A stretch of 64,000 bases of DNA, from contig NZ_CP025583.1 in NCBI RefSeq assembly GCF_002865605.1, forward strand, positions 2,460,501 to 2,524,500, given 5' to 3'. The notes under the pieces are model-generated. The model searched no databases. It saw only the letters and a list, made by a program, of their open reading frames with translations, and had not been told where the DNA came from. Position numbers and translations under genes: made by a program. This DNA is from Paracoccus jeotgali. Its GTDB lineage: Bacteria > Pseudomonadota > Alphaproteobacteria > Rhodobacterales > Rhodobacteraceae. Positions 42,576-51,296 of the stretch are shown one piece after another; the first letter of the stretch is position 1, and every line of letters begins with the position of its first letter.

Positions 42576-44407
42576 TCGATGGCCTCGACACCGGCGGGGG
42601 TGAAGGTCATTTCGACATCGTCCCATTCATTATACTTGTCGGCGGGCAGGTCATAGCCCGACCCTTGGCAGCGCAGGATGGCGCGGCGGGCGGCCTCGAA
42701 CGCCTGCTGGCGGGTGCCGACGGGGTCGATGGGTTCGCCGACAAGGCTGAAGCTGTCGGCGTCGACGGTCCCGTCGCGGTTCATGCGAAAGCCCACGACG
42801 ACGCGCGCCTCGGCGGCCTCGGTCGCGATGGTGGCGAGGTTCCAGCAGGATTGCACGGCGTCGCGGAAGCCGTCCTTTTCAGACTGCGTCATCGGGACCG
42901 AGGCGATCTCGACCCCCTCGGCGCGGGGCAGTTCGGACGGCCGCACCTGGCCCATCGCATCGGCCAGCGCGTCGTCGAGGATCTCGGCCTCGATCGGGGC
43001 GGCCCCGGCCTCGTTCAGCGCATCGGTCAGCACGTCGGACCCGCCGCCCTCGCCCTCGCCTTCGGGCGCGTTGCCGTCGAAGGGTGAGGGCATGGCCTCT
43101 TGCGCGTCTACGGCGGCCTGTTGCAGCCGCTGCTGTTCGGCCAACTGCTCGGCCAGCGCGTCGATCCGGGCGATCTCGGCCTCGGCGGCGGCCTGACGGG
43201 CGGCCTCGGCCCGTTCCTGCGCCTCGCGGGCGAGGCGCTCGCGCTCCTGCCGCGCGGCCTCGGCCTCGGCTTCACGCTGGCGCTGCGCCTCGGCCTGACG
43301 TTCGGCTTCGGCTTGGCGTTCGGCTTCGGCTTCGGCGGCGCGTTCGGCTTCCGCCTGACGCGCGGCTTCGGCGCGACGCTCGGCTTCGGCGCGGCGCTCG
43401 GCCTCCGCCTGACGCTCAGCCTCCGCCTGCCGCTCTGCTTCGGCTCGGCGCGCGGCTTCTGCCTCCGCCTCGCGTTGCTGCCGTTCAGCCTCGGCTTGGC
43501 GCTGTTCGGCCTCGCGCTCTGCCTCTGCCTGTTCGGCGGCCTCGGCGCGGCGCGCCTCTTCAGCCTGCCGCTCGCGTTCCTGTCGGCGCTGTTCTTCGGC
43601 GGCGGCCTGCTGTTCCGCCTCGGCGGCGCGGGCGCGGGCAAGGCGGTCCTGTTCCTGCGCCGCTTCGGCCTCGGCCTCGGCGGCGGCGATGCGGGCCGCC
43701 TGATCCTCGGCCGCCTGCCGGGCGAGGGCTGCGGCCAGCCGTTCCTGTTCGGCGGCCTGCGCTGCGGCCGCCGCCTGCGCCTGACGCGCGGCCAGCGCGG
43801 CCTCGCGCAGGCCGGGCGGGCTGTCAGGGGGCCGGGCGGACCGGGCCAAGGCCAGCGGGGATTGCGGCGGCGCGGGCTCGGCCGGGCGGTCGGGGGCAGC
43901 GGTGTCGGGCTGCCCGTCCGGCGTCACGGCGCGGTCGGCCGGGGCGGCATCGGCGGCGGGCGCGGGGATCGCGGGCGCCAGCGTCGCCACATCGACGGGC
44001 GCCGGCGGCTGCTGCACATCGCTCAGATCCGGGGCGGGTTCGGTGATCGCCTGCGGCTGCTGCAGGACTGATGCCGCGCTGTCCGGCGTCGGCGCATCCA
44101 GCGCCAGATCCGGGCCTTGGGGCGCGGTCGTATCGCCCGGCGCCTGCGGCTGTTCGGGGGCGTTGCCATCGGCGCGCCCGGCCTCGCCCGCGCCGCGCGA
44201 CCGGGCGGCCAGTTCCTGAAATTCGGCATTCGAGATGGTCGAGACCGCCGTCATCTGCGGCGCCGGGTTTTCCCGCGCCGCAAAGATCGCGCCGCCCAGC
44301 ACGGCCCAGATCACCAGCAGCGTGTGGCCCACGCCCGACACCCACAGGCCCGCCCGCTCGGCGCGGTCACGGCCCGGCGGGCGCTGCTGTTCAAGCGGGT
44401 CCAGCAT
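42572..44407 (-). CDS. tolA: Tol-Pal system protein TolA
   Basis: A 611-residue inner-membrane protein that couples TolQR motor energy to Pal-TolB. One N-terminal TM helix spans about 21-45, followed by a Pro/Ala/Gln-rich linker to about 200. A long Ala/Glu/Arg coiled-coil with EAERQA heptad-like repeats reaches about 430, and a C-terminal globular domain with one cysteine in QSCWN and one in ILRCQG ends it. At 611 residues it is long for TolA, mostly through the repetitive helix. The start ATG at 44407 follows the tolR stop by four bases. Confidence 0.93.
   Translation of the reverse strand: MLDPLEQQRPPGRDRAERAGLWVSGVGHTLLVIWAVLGGAIFAARENPAPQMTAVSTISNAEFQELAARSRGAGEAGRADGNAPEQPQAPGDTTAPQGPDLALDAPTPDSAASVLQQPQAITEPAPDLSDVQQPPAPVDVATLAPAIPAPAADAAPADRAVTPDGQPDTAAPDRPAEPAPPQSPLALARSARPPDSPPGLREAALAARQAQAAAAAQAAEQERLAAALARQAAEDQAARIAAAEAEAEAAQEQDRLARARAAEAEQQAAAEEQRRQERERQAEEARRAEAAEQAEAEREAEQRQAEAERQQREAEAEAARRAEAERQAEAERQAEAERRAEAERRAEAARQAEAERAAEAEAERQAEAERQAEAQRQREAEAEAARQERERLAREAQERAEAARQAAAEAEIARIDALAEQLAEQQRLQQAAVDAQEAMPSPFDGNAPEGEGEGGGSDVLTDALNEAGAAPIEAEILDDALADAMGQVRPSELPRAEGVEIASVPMTQSEKDGFRDAVQSCWNLATIATEAAEARVVVGFRMNRDGTVDADSFSLVGEPIDPVGTRQQAFEAARRAILRCQGSGYDLPADKYNEWDDVEMTFTPAGVEAIE
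43180..43700. repeat. Repetitive coding segment of the TolA coiled coil
   Basis: Imperfect tandem copies of a TTCGGCTTGGCG/CTCGGCCTC-type unit (plus-strand sense) encode EAERQAEAERRAEA-like repeats. Copy number is likely to vary between strains. Confidence 0.65.
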
Positions 44408-44411
44408 CGGC

Positions 44412-44861
44412 CTAGCCGTCCATCCGTGGCCCGCCGGTATCGGTGACCAGCACGATGTCGTTGAACCCGCCGGCATTCAGCGCGCCCATCAACTGCACGA
44501 CGCGCGCATAGGGGATCGCGCCGTCGGCGCGCAGATAGATCCGCGTCGAATTGCGCCCCGCCGCCAGTTCCCGCAACCGCGAGACCAGGGCGGCCTCGTC
44601 CACCTCATCCTCCATCAGGCGCAGCGCGCCCTGGGCGGGCAGCGAGATGGTCAGCGGCTCTTCGGGTTCGGCGGCGACGGCGTTGGCGGCGGTTTCGGGC
44701 AGGTTCACCGGCACGCCCACGGTCAGCAGGGGCGCTGCCACCATGAAGATGATCAGCAGCACCAGCATCACGTCGACAAACGGCGTCACGTTGATTTCGG
44801 CCATCGGTTGCCGGCGGCTGCGGCCGCGGCGTCCGGGGCGGGCGCGGGACTGGACCTGCAT
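44412..44861 (-). CDS. tolR: Tol-Pal system protein TolR (ExbD family)
   Basis: A 149-residue proton-channel subunit with one N-terminal TM segment. The essential channel aspartate is D30 in NVTPFVDVMLVLLIIFM, and the periplasmic domain ends with the family motif LMGALNAGGFNDIVLVT. A basic N-terminus rich in Arg fixes its topology. It lies four bases from tolQ and four from tolA. Confidence 0.95.
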   Translation of the reverse strand: MQVQSRARPGRRGRSRRQPMAEINVTPFVDVMLVLLIIFMVAAPLLTVGVPVNLPETAANAVAAEPEEPLTISLPAQGALRLMEDEVDEAALVSRLRELAAGRNSTRIYLRADGAIPYARVVQLMGALNAGGFNDIVLVTDTGGPRMDG

Positions 44862-44865
44862 GGCC

Positions 44866-45588
44866 TTACCCCTCGTTCAGCTGGCGCGACAGGATGGTCG
44901 AGAATTCGTCGGCAAAGTTTTCATAGGTCGCGCCCAGACGGTCGGCATCGGCGATGAACTTGTTGTAGAAGATCACCGCAGGAATCGCCGCCAGCAGGCC
45001 CAACGCGGTGGCCAGCAGCGCCTCGGCAATGCCGGGGGCGACGACGGCCAGCGAGGTGTCCTGCGCGATCGCGATCTGCTCGAACGCGGTCTTGATGCCC
45101 CAGACGGTGCCGAACAGCCCGATGAACGGCGCGGTCGACCCGATCGAGGCCAGCCAGGACAGCCCGCGCGACAGCCGCGCCTCTTCCCGGCCGATGGCCA
45201 CGTTCATCGAGCGGTCGATGCGGCTTTGGGTGCCGGGGATCATCGCCCCGACCTCGTCCTGCGACTTGCGCCATTCGCCCATCCCGGCGGCAAAGATCCG
45301 CTCGGCCGGGCCGCGCGGGGTGGCGCCGATCCGGTCATACAGATCGTCCAGCGGCTCACCCGACCAGAAGGCGCGGTCGAAACGCGCGGCATCGGCGCGT
45401 GCGGCGGTGAATTTCAGCAGTTTCTGAACGATCAGCGCCCAGGACCAGAAAGAGGCGAGGATCAGCAGCACCATCACGATCTTGACGATCAGCGAGGCCC
45501 GCATGAACAGCGCGACCAGCGAGAAATCGATCGGCTGCGCGGCGGCTGAAGCGAGTTGTTCCATGTTCTGCCCGTAATTGCTGGCCAT
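44866..45588 (-). CDS. tolQ: Tol-Pal system protein TolQ
   Basis: A 240-residue three-TM proton-motor protein of the MotA/TolQ/ExbB family. TM1 covers about 23-50, a cytoplasmic loop contains RSMNVAIGREEARLSRGLSW, and the paired TM2 and TM3 include APFIGLFGTVWGI and ALGLLAAIPAVIFYNKF. AGGG is seven bases before the ATG. It heads tolQRAB-pal-cpoB. Confidence 0.95.
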   Translation of the reverse strand: MASNYGQNMEQLASAAAQPIDFSLVALFMRASLIVKIVMVLLILASFWSWALIVQKLLKFTAARADAARFDRAFWSGEPLDDLYDRIGATPRGPAERIFAAGMGEWRKSQDEVGAMIPGTQSRIDRSMNVAIGREEARLSRGLSWLASIGSTAPFIGLFGTVWGIKTAFEQIAIAQDTSLAVVAPGIAEALLATALGLLAAIPAVIFYNKFIADADRLGATYENFADEFSTILSRQLNEG

Positions 45589-45647
45589 TTCCGGCCCTTG
45601 CGCGGGCTTCTAGCAGCAAATCGGCCGCACGACCAACGAAATGCAGT

Positions 45648-46049
45648 TCAATTTCGCATGAGTTCCGACAGCGCCGCCGCCAGTCCCGCAGGCAGCCGGC
45701 GCGGGCGCATGTCGGGGCCCAGACAGGCCAGCGTGACGCGGGCCGCGAACAGCACGCGGTCAGAGCGGAGCACCTGCTGATCCAGTTCGATCCGGGCCGG
45801 GGTCAGGCGCAGCGGCGCGGTGGTCACGGTCAGCGCATCGTCGAAACGCGCCGGGGACAGGTAGTCCGCCTCGACCCGGCGGACGGCAAAGACCGCGCCC
45901 TCGACTTCTTTCAGGCGGGTCTGGTCGATGCCCACCTCGCGGATCCACTCGGTCCGGGCGCGTTCGATAAATCGCAGATAGTTGGCGTAATAGACGATCC
46001 CGGCCAGATCGGTGTCCTCGTAATAGACCCGGACCGGCCAGCGATGCAT
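45648..46049 (-). CDS. ybgC: Tol-Pal associated acyl-CoA thioesterase YbgC
   Basis: A 133-residue hotdog-fold thioesterase. The catalytic motif YYEDTDLAGIVYYANYLRFIERARTEW appears in two parts from residue 9, with the aspartate in EDTDLAG. It acts on acyl-CoA or acyl-ACP, and the gene habitually precedes tolQ. Its ATG overlaps the suhB stop (TGATG). Confidence 0.93.
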   Translation of the reverse strand: MHRWPVRVYYEDTDLAGIVYYANYLRFIERARTEWIREVGIDQTRLKEVEGAVFAVRRVEADYLSPARFDDALTVTTAPLRLTPARIELDQQVLRSDRVLFAARVTLACLGPDMRPRRLPAGLAAALSELMRN

Positions 46050-46837
46050 CAGTCGCGCGCCCGGATGATGCCGGCGAATTCCGAAAACAGCGCCGTGTTG
46101 CCGCAGACGATGTTGCGCGCGTCCTGCACCGGCCCGTCGCCGCGGATGCTTTCGACAAAGCCGCCCGCCTCGCGGACCAGGATGATCCCCGCCGCCACAT
46201 CCCAGGTGCTGATCCCGCGTTCCCAATAGCCATCATAGCGGCCCGCCGCGACATAGGCGAGGTCGAGCGCCGCCGCCCCGAATCGGCGCACCCCGGCGCA
46301 GAAGGGCATCAGCGCGCCCAGATCGCGCAGCGTCGCGGGCAGCGTGCTGCGCCCGCCAAAGGGGATGCCGGTGGCAAAGATCGCCTCGATCATCTGGCGC
46401 CGACCGGACACCCGCAACCGCTGCCCGTTCATCCAGGCGCCATTGCCCTTTTCGGCGGTGTAAAGCTCGTCCTTGGCAGCGTCGAAGATGACCCCCGCCA
46501 CGATCTCGCCCTTGTGCTCCAGCGCGATCGAGACCGCCCAATGCGGCAGCCCGTGCAGGAAGTTCGTCGTGCCGTCCAGCGGATCGACGATCCAGCGCCG
46601 GGTCGGGTCTTCGCCATCCTCGGCCCCTGTTTCTTCGCCCAGCCAGCCGTAATTGGGCCGCGCGTTGCGAAGCTCGTCCTTGATGATGCGTTCCGCCTCG
46701 CGGTCGGCGCGGCTGACGAAATCGCCCGCGCCCTTGACCGAGACCTGCAGGTTCTCGACCTCGCGAAAATCCTTGATCAGGCTGCGCCCGGCCTTGCGGG
46801 CGGCCTTGATCATCACGTTCATATTGGCGCTTTGCAT
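46049..46837 (-). CDS. suhB: Inositol monophosphatase family protein (SuhB-like)
   Basis: A 262-residue Mg2+-dependent phosphatase. Metal-binding motifs are GEETG, the WIVDPLDGTTNFLHGLPHW block (aspartates binding two metals) and the C-terminal STWDVAAGIILVREAGG. Substrates are inositol phosphates and related sugar phosphates; SuhB also associates with rRNA antitermination. The ATG at 46837 has AGGAG upstream, better than the Met at 46852. It is coupled to ybgC. Confidence 0.92.
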   Translation of the reverse strand: MQSANMNVMIKAARKAGRSLIKDFREVENLQVSVKGAGDFVSRADREAERIIKDELRNARPNYGWLGEETGAEDGEDPTRRWIVDPLDGTTNFLHGLPHWAVSIALEHKGEIVAGVIFDAAKDELYTAEKGNGAWMNGQRLRVSGRRQMIEAIFATGIPFGGRSTLPATLRDLGALMPFCAGVRRFGAAALDLAYVAAGRYDGYWERGISTWDVAAGIILVREAGGFVESIRGDGPVQDARNIVCGNTALFSEFAGIIRARD

Positions 46838-46937
46838 CCGGCGCTCCTGCAATCGGCATGTCGGGTTTGGTCCGCGTTTACGCGCGACGCGGGCGAAAGT
46901 GAAGCCACCGCCTGCATCGCCCCCGCATCATGGCCGT

Positions 46938-46953
46938 CGGCGGGGTGCCGCCG
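46938..46953 (-). terminator. Hairpin immediately after the metR-like gene
   Basis: CGGCGG-ggtg-CCGCCG directly abuts the stop of the LysR gene; no T run follows, so termination is uncertain. Confidence 0.35.
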
Positions 46954-47880
46954 TCACCGCACCGGATCGCGCCCGGCGCGGCGTGCGCCCCGGATCGCCT
47001 CGTCCCGCGCCAGTTCCAGCACATGCTGCATATAGGGCAGCGCCAGATCGCCCTCACGCAGGGCGGCATAGGCGCGGCGGCGCAGGCCCTGTGGGCCAAG
47101 GCGCAGAAAGGCCAGTTCGGGATTGTCGGCGTGGCGGTCCAGCACCCAGTCTGGCATCACCGCGACACCGCGCCCGGCGGCGACCAGCATCAGCGTCACA
47201 TCGGTCAGCTCGACCTGCCGGACGGCGCGCGGCTCGACCCCCGCCGGGGTCAGGAATTGCGAGAAGACGTCCAGCCGGGCGCGGTCCATCGGATAGACGA
47301 TCAGGTTTTCGCGACCCAGATCCTCGGGCTGGACGAACCCCTTGGCCGCCAGCGGATGATCGGCCGCCGTCACCAGCGTTGGCGCGTAATCGAACAGCGG
47401 CTGAAAGGTTATGCCGGGCAGTTCCTCGGGGTCCATCGAGACGACCAGATCGACCTCTTCGCGCAGCAGCGCCGGAAGGGCGTCGAAGGCGAGGCGCGCG
47501 CGGATGTCCAGATCGACCTCGGGGAAGCGGTGGCGAAAGCGGTCCAGCACCGGCAGCAGCCAGTCGAAACAGGCGTGACATTCCAGCGCGATGTGCAACT
47601 GGCCGACCCGGCCCTCATTCACGCCGCGCAGCTCTGATTCGGCGGCCTGGACTAGCGGCAGCACCTGCTCGGCCAGCCGCAGCAGCCGCTTGCCGGCGGC
47701 GGTCAGGCGCATGGGCCGGGCGCGGCGGACGAACAGCTCGACCCCGACCTGTTCCTCCAGCGCCTTGACCTGATGCGACAGCGCCGATTGCGTCAGGTTC
47801 AGCACCTCGGCGGCGCGGGCCAGCCCGCCCTGATCGTGAATGGCGCGGACGCTGCGCAGATGGCGGAGTTCAATATGCAT
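46954..47880 (-). CDS. metR: LysR-family regulator, MetR-like
   Basis: A regulator of about 308 residues. The winged-helix domain starts MHIELRHLRSVRAIHDQGG and continues AEVLNLTQSALSHQVKALEEQVGVELFVRR, which is very close to MetR. The effector domain follows, with HACFDWLLPVLDRFR, similar to the homocysteine-responsive MetR. It faces metF, a classic MetR target. The Met at 47880 is chosen because homologues begin there; Mets at 47889 and 47898 are alternatives. Confidence 0.85.
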   Translation of the reverse strand: MHIELRHLRSVRAIHDQGGLARAAEVLNLTQSALSHQVKALEEQVGVELFVRRARPMRLTAAGKRLLRLAEQVLPLVQAAESELRGVNEGRVGQLHIALECHACFDWLLPVLDRFRHRFPEVDLDIRARLAFDALPALLREEVDLVVSMDPEELPGITFQPLFDYAPTLVTAADHPLAAKGFVQPEDLGRENLIVYPMDRARLDVFSQFLTPAGVEPRAVRQVELTDVTLMLVAAGRGVAVMPDWVLDRHADNPELAFLRLGPQGLRRRAYAALREGDLALPYMQHVLELARDEAIRGARRAGRDPVR

Positions 47881-47884
47881 CGGT

Positions 47885-47910
47885 TTCATGATAATCATGT
47901 GGAATATGAA
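47885..47910. promoter_or_regulatory. Probable MetR operator between metR and metF
   Basis: The 83-bp divergent region holds ATGAT-A-ATCAT (47888-47898) and a wider TTCAT...ATGAA pair (47885-47889 and 47906-47910). These resemble dyads bound by LysR regulators that autoregulate and control a divergent gene. Confidence 0.5.
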
Positions 47911-47963
47911 TTTGTCTCACGCAACGCCGCGTGGCACAAGAGAGAGGAATGAAAGGACGTGCC

Positions 47964-48821
47964 ATGACCTCGCCCGCGATCAGTTTCGAGTTCTTCCCCC
48001 CGCGCAATCTGGACGCGTCGTTCCGGCTGTGGGACACCGCCCGCGCGCTGGCGCCGCTGCAGCCGGGCTTCGTCTCGGTCACCTATGGCGCCGGCGGCAC
48101 GACCCGCAAGCTGACGCATGAGGCGGTGACGGCGCTGTCCAACCATTACGGGCTGAACGTGGCGGCGCATCTGACCTGCGTCGATGCCAGCCGCGAAGAG
48201 ACCATGCAGATCGTCGACGACTACGCCGCCGCCGGCGTGCGCGAGATCGTGGCGCTGCGCGGCGACGCGCCCAAGGGACAGGCGGCATGGGCCGCGCATC
48301 CGCAGGGCTTCGCCTCGTCGGTCGAGCTGATCGAGGCGATTGCCGAACGCGGCGACATGACCATCCGCGTCGGCGCCTATCCCGAGCCGCACCCCGATTC
48401 GGGCGGGTCGAGCGCGGCGGATGTCGAGTTCCTCAAGCGCAAGATCGACGCGGGCGCGACCTCGGCCATCACCCAGTTCTTCTTCGACGCCGACACCTTC
48501 TTCCGCTTTCGCGATGCCTGCGCAGCGGCGGGTATCGACGCACCGATCCTGCCCGGCATCCTGCCCATTCAAGGCTGGGCCGGGGCGCGGAAATTCGCCG
48601 CAAGCTGCGGCACCTCGGTCCCCGACTGGGCCATCGCCGCCTTCGACGCGGCCGGAAAAGAGGGCGAGGCCGCGCTGGCCCGCGATCTGTGCACCACGCT
48701 TTGCGGCAAGCTGCTGCAAGGCGGCGTGGACGGGCTGCATTTCTATACGCTGAACAAGCCCGACCTGACGCTGGCGGTCTGCGCCGATCTGGGACTGGCC
48801 AAGCCGGTGATGGCGGCCTGA
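47964..48821 (+). CDS. metF: Methylenetetrahydrofolate reductase
   Basis: A 285-residue FAD enzyme making 5-methyl-THF for methionine synthesis. It has FEFFPPRN at the N-terminus with the catalytic glutamate, SVTYGAGGTTR, HLTCVDASREE, ALRGDAPKG and the FAD-linked TSAITQFFFDADTF block. AAAGGA sits at good spacing before the ATG. Its divergent partner is the MetR-like regulator. Confidence 0.96.
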   Translation: MTSPAISFEFFPPRNLDASFRLWDTARALAPLQPGFVSVTYGAGGTTRKLTHEAVTALSNHYGLNVAAHLTCVDASREETMQIVDDYAAAGVREIVALRGDAPKGQAAWAAHPQGFASSVELIEAIAERGDMTIRVGAYPEPHPDSGGSSAADVEFLKRKIDAGATSAITQFFFDADTFFRFRDACAAAGIDAPILPGILPIQGWAGARKFAASCGTSVPDWAIAAFDAAGKEGEAALARDLCTTLCGKLLQGGVDGLHFYTLNKPDLTLAVCADLGLAKPVMAA

Positions 48822-48881
48822 ACGGGCGCTAAGGCTGACGGCCCGCGACGAACGATCTGATTGCCGCGGCGGCTCCCGCCC

Positions 48882-49949
48882 CTACCGCAGCAACCGCCCC
48901 GCCCGGCGGATCTGGCGGTCGCGGCGGCGGGCTTGCAGGCGGGTGCCGTGTTTGGTGACCGGTGGTTTCAGCGCGCCGGTCAGGATCGCGGTGCCGTCAT
49001 AGGGGCGCGGGACGCTGTCATGCAGCCGCTCGCTGGGGTCGATCCCGGCCACCCGGGGCGAGCGGGCCAGAAACGCCTTGCCCCAGCCCCGCCAGTTCCC
49101 GACCGAGGGCGCGTTCACGTCGCAATCCAGCCCCACGCGCCAGCTCTCGGGCAGCGGCAGACCGGCGTTTTCCGCCTGTTCCAGCATCCACACCAGCGGG
49201 ATGTTCGCGAGCGGCCGCGCGGCGGCAAAGCCGCTCAACTGCCCGCCGATATCGGCGTGACAGCCCCGGAACCATGTCTGCGTGATCGAGCCGGGCGGCC
49301 GTTCGGTGCTGTCCCACAGGATCGGCTGGAACGCGGCCCGCGTCTCGTCCAGCGCCAGCGCCTGCGCGCCCAGCACGACATTCTGACCCAGATGCTGATC
49401 GTGAAAGCGAAAGCGCGGCTCGGTCATCATCCACAGCACCGGCAGCCGCACGCCAAGCGCCATGACGGTATCGAAGACGCCGACCATGTCGATTTCGACC
49501 TCGCGGTGGCACAGCCGCGCGCACAGCGCCTCGCGCTGCTCGGGCGGGCCCTGATCGCGATACAGCCGCCAGACCGAGCGGATGTTACGCTCGGTCGCGT
49601 CCTCGGCGCGCAGCAGGCCGATCTGGCCGATCATCGCCGCCAGCGAGCGCGCGACAAAGGCCCCGCGCGAATAGCCCAGCAGAAAGATCGGATCGCCCGG
49701 CCGCCAGTTCGAGGCCAGCCAGCCATAGGCATCGCGCATCCGCGCCCCGATGCCGTGGCCCATGGCGATGCCGGGCAGGCTGCCCCATGCCTCGAACTGC
49801 TGCCCGGCCGAGTATCTGACCCGCAGGCTTGCCCCGCGCAGGGGCCGCAGCAGCCGATAGATGCGCCCGACATTGGAATTCCGCCCCTCCATCAGCGAGG
49901 CGAAGGTGCCGTCGAGCAGCACGACATGGGTCACGGGCGGGCGGTTCAT
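48882..49949 (-). CDS. DUF2235 alpha/beta-hydrolase
   Basis: A 355-residue protein of the DUF2235 family. It has the N-terminal VVLLDGTFAS strand-loop, the nucleophile elbow GYSRGAFVARSLAAMIG with Ser94, and CHADIGGQL supplying a probable catalytic aspartate and histidine. Family members include type VI secretion phospholipases (Tle1-like), but no secretion genes, PAAR or immunity candidates are beside it. Its substrate is unknown. It converges with metF. Confidence 0.8.
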   Translation of the reverse strand: MNRPPVTHVVLLDGTFASLMEGRNSNVGRIYRLLRPLRGASLRVRYSAGQQFEAWGSLPGIAMGHGIGARMRDAYGWLASNWRPGDPIFLLGYSRGAFVARSLAAMIGQIGLLRAEDATERNIRSVWRLYRDQGPPEQREALCARLCHREVEIDMVGVFDTVMALGVRLPVLWMMTEPRFRFHDQHLGQNVVLGAQALALDETRAAFQPILWDSTERPPGSITQTWFRGCHADIGGQLSGFAAARPLANIPLVWMLEQAENAGLPLPESWRVGLDCDVNAPSVGNWRGWGKAFLARSPRVAGIDPSERLHDSVPRPYDGTAILTGALKPPVTKHGTRLQARRRDRQIRRAGRLLR

Positions 49950-50035
49950 CCGGGCAGGTTAGCAACGATTCCTTGACGCCTCATGAAAGCCGCCGGGCCG
50001 CGGCCCGGCAAGGCCAATCGGCGCGGGGATGGGGG

Positions 50036-51178
50036 TCAGGCCGCGATTTCCAGGCTCATCGCCGTGGCCCTTGCCATCTCGCCAAAGCCGTTGAAGCGGG
50101 TGTTGGTGACCACCGAATAGGCACCGGCGCCGTGAAAAACGACGTAATCCCCCTCGGCAATGGCGTCGGGCAGGACCATATCGCCGGGCAGGCGGTCGAC
50201 ACTGTCGCAGGTCGGGCCGAAGATGACGCGGCCCATCTCGTCGCCGCCGCGCGGGGTGCCGTCGGGCCGCAGCACGTCGACGCGGTCGATATTGCCGATG
50301 ACCGGCAGTTCGGCCAGCCCGCCATAGACGCCGTCATTCAGGAACACCGCCGTCCCGTCCCGCACCGCCTTGACGCGGGTGATCAGCGAAAACGCGTCCG
50401 CGCACAGCCCGCGCCCCGGCTCGCAGACCAGCGCCGGGGCGTCGTCGCCGAACACCTCGGCATTGGTGCGCCCGATCAGATCGAAGATAGCCTCGAGGTC
50501 CGGCAGCACGCCGTGGACACGATGCGAGGGGAAGCCGCCGCCCACATTCAGACGATGCGCGCGGGTGCCCGCCATGTCGCAGATGTCGCGGGCGGTGCGG
50601 ATGTAATGCTCCCACGCGCCGGGGTCGGTGCATTGCGTGCCGGGATGGAAGGTCAGCGAGGGCGTAAAGCCGGCCTCGGCCACCCGCGACAGAAGTTCCG
50701 CCGCCAGATCCGGCGTAGCGCCGAATTTCGAGCCGAAGTCATAGATCGCACCGGTGACCGGCAGCTTGAAACGGGGCGAGATCTCGCACCCCTCGGGGGG
50801 CACCATCTCGATCAGCTTGGCCAGTTCGCTTTCGCTGTCGACCGACCACGCCTTGACGCCGGCCTTGACGGCGTGCGCGATCTCGGACCGGGCGCGGACG
50901 GGATTGTGGTAATGGCGCGCGGCACCGGGCGCGAGGCGGCCGATCAGGTCGATCTCGGCCGGCGAGGCGACGTCGAAGCCGCCGATGCCGGCGCCCAGCA
51001 GCGTCTGGATCACCGCCTCGTCGGGGTTGGCCTTGACGGCATAGGTCACCAGCCCCGGAAACCCGTCCAGAAAGCGTTTCGCGGTCTGTTCCAGCACCGA
51101 GGGCGCAAAGACCATGACCGGGTCGTCAGGCTGGGATTTGCGGATGATTTCGGCAGGGTCCTGCCAGACGGTCTGCAT
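50036..51178 (-). CDS. Ornithine/lysine decarboxylase, fold III
   Basis: A 380-residue PLP enzyme of the alanine-racemase-fold decarboxylases producing putrescine or cadaverine. The PLP lysine is K49 in VTYAVKANPDE, the phosphate loop appears as LNVGGGFPSHR, and the dimer-contributed catalytic cysteine is in FGPTCDSVDRL near 321. AGGAAAG is well placed for the ATG at 51178. Similarity cannot separate ornithine from lysine specificity; carboxynorspermidine decarboxylase looks less likely. Confidence 0.88.
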   Translation of the reverse strand: MQTVWQDPAEIIRKSQPDDPVMVFAPSVLEQTAKRFLDGFPGLVTYAVKANPDEAVIQTLLGAGIGGFDVASPAEIDLIGRLAPGAARHYHNPVRARSEIAHAVKAGVKAWSVDSESELAKLIEMVPPEGCEISPRFKLPVTGAIYDFGSKFGATPDLAAELLSRVAEAGFTPSLTFHPGTQCTDPGAWEHYIRTARDICDMAGTRAHRLNVGGGFPSHRVHGVLPDLEAIFDLIGRTNAEVFGDDAPALVCEPGRGLCADAFSLITRVKAVRDGTAVFLNDGVYGGLAELPVIGNIDRVDVLRPDGTPRGGDEMGRVIFGPTCDSVDRLPGDMVLPDAIAEGDYVVFHGAGAYSVVTNTRFNGFGEMARATAMSLEIAA

Positions 51179-51250
51179 GATCTTTCCTGCCCTTTCCTGC
51201 ATCGCGGCCCGGTCCGGAATACGACAGAAACCGCCTCAGTTCAAACACGA

Positions 51251-51274
51251 ACGCCCCGGCCGTGGCCGGGGCGT
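51251..51274 (-). terminator. Palindromic terminator of the PRC-barrel gene
   Basis: A perfect 11-bp stem, ACGCCCCGGCC with GGCCGGGGCGT and a two-base centre, starts 22 bases after the stop. It is followed on minus by TTCGTGTTT. Confidence 0.65.
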
Positions 51275-51296
51275 GCCAGTTTCACATAGCGGACAA

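Noticed and set aside
43084..44071. Long plus-strand frames opposite tolA
   Set aside because: Low-complexity Arg/Pro or Gly/Leu translations that simply mirror the TolA repeat.
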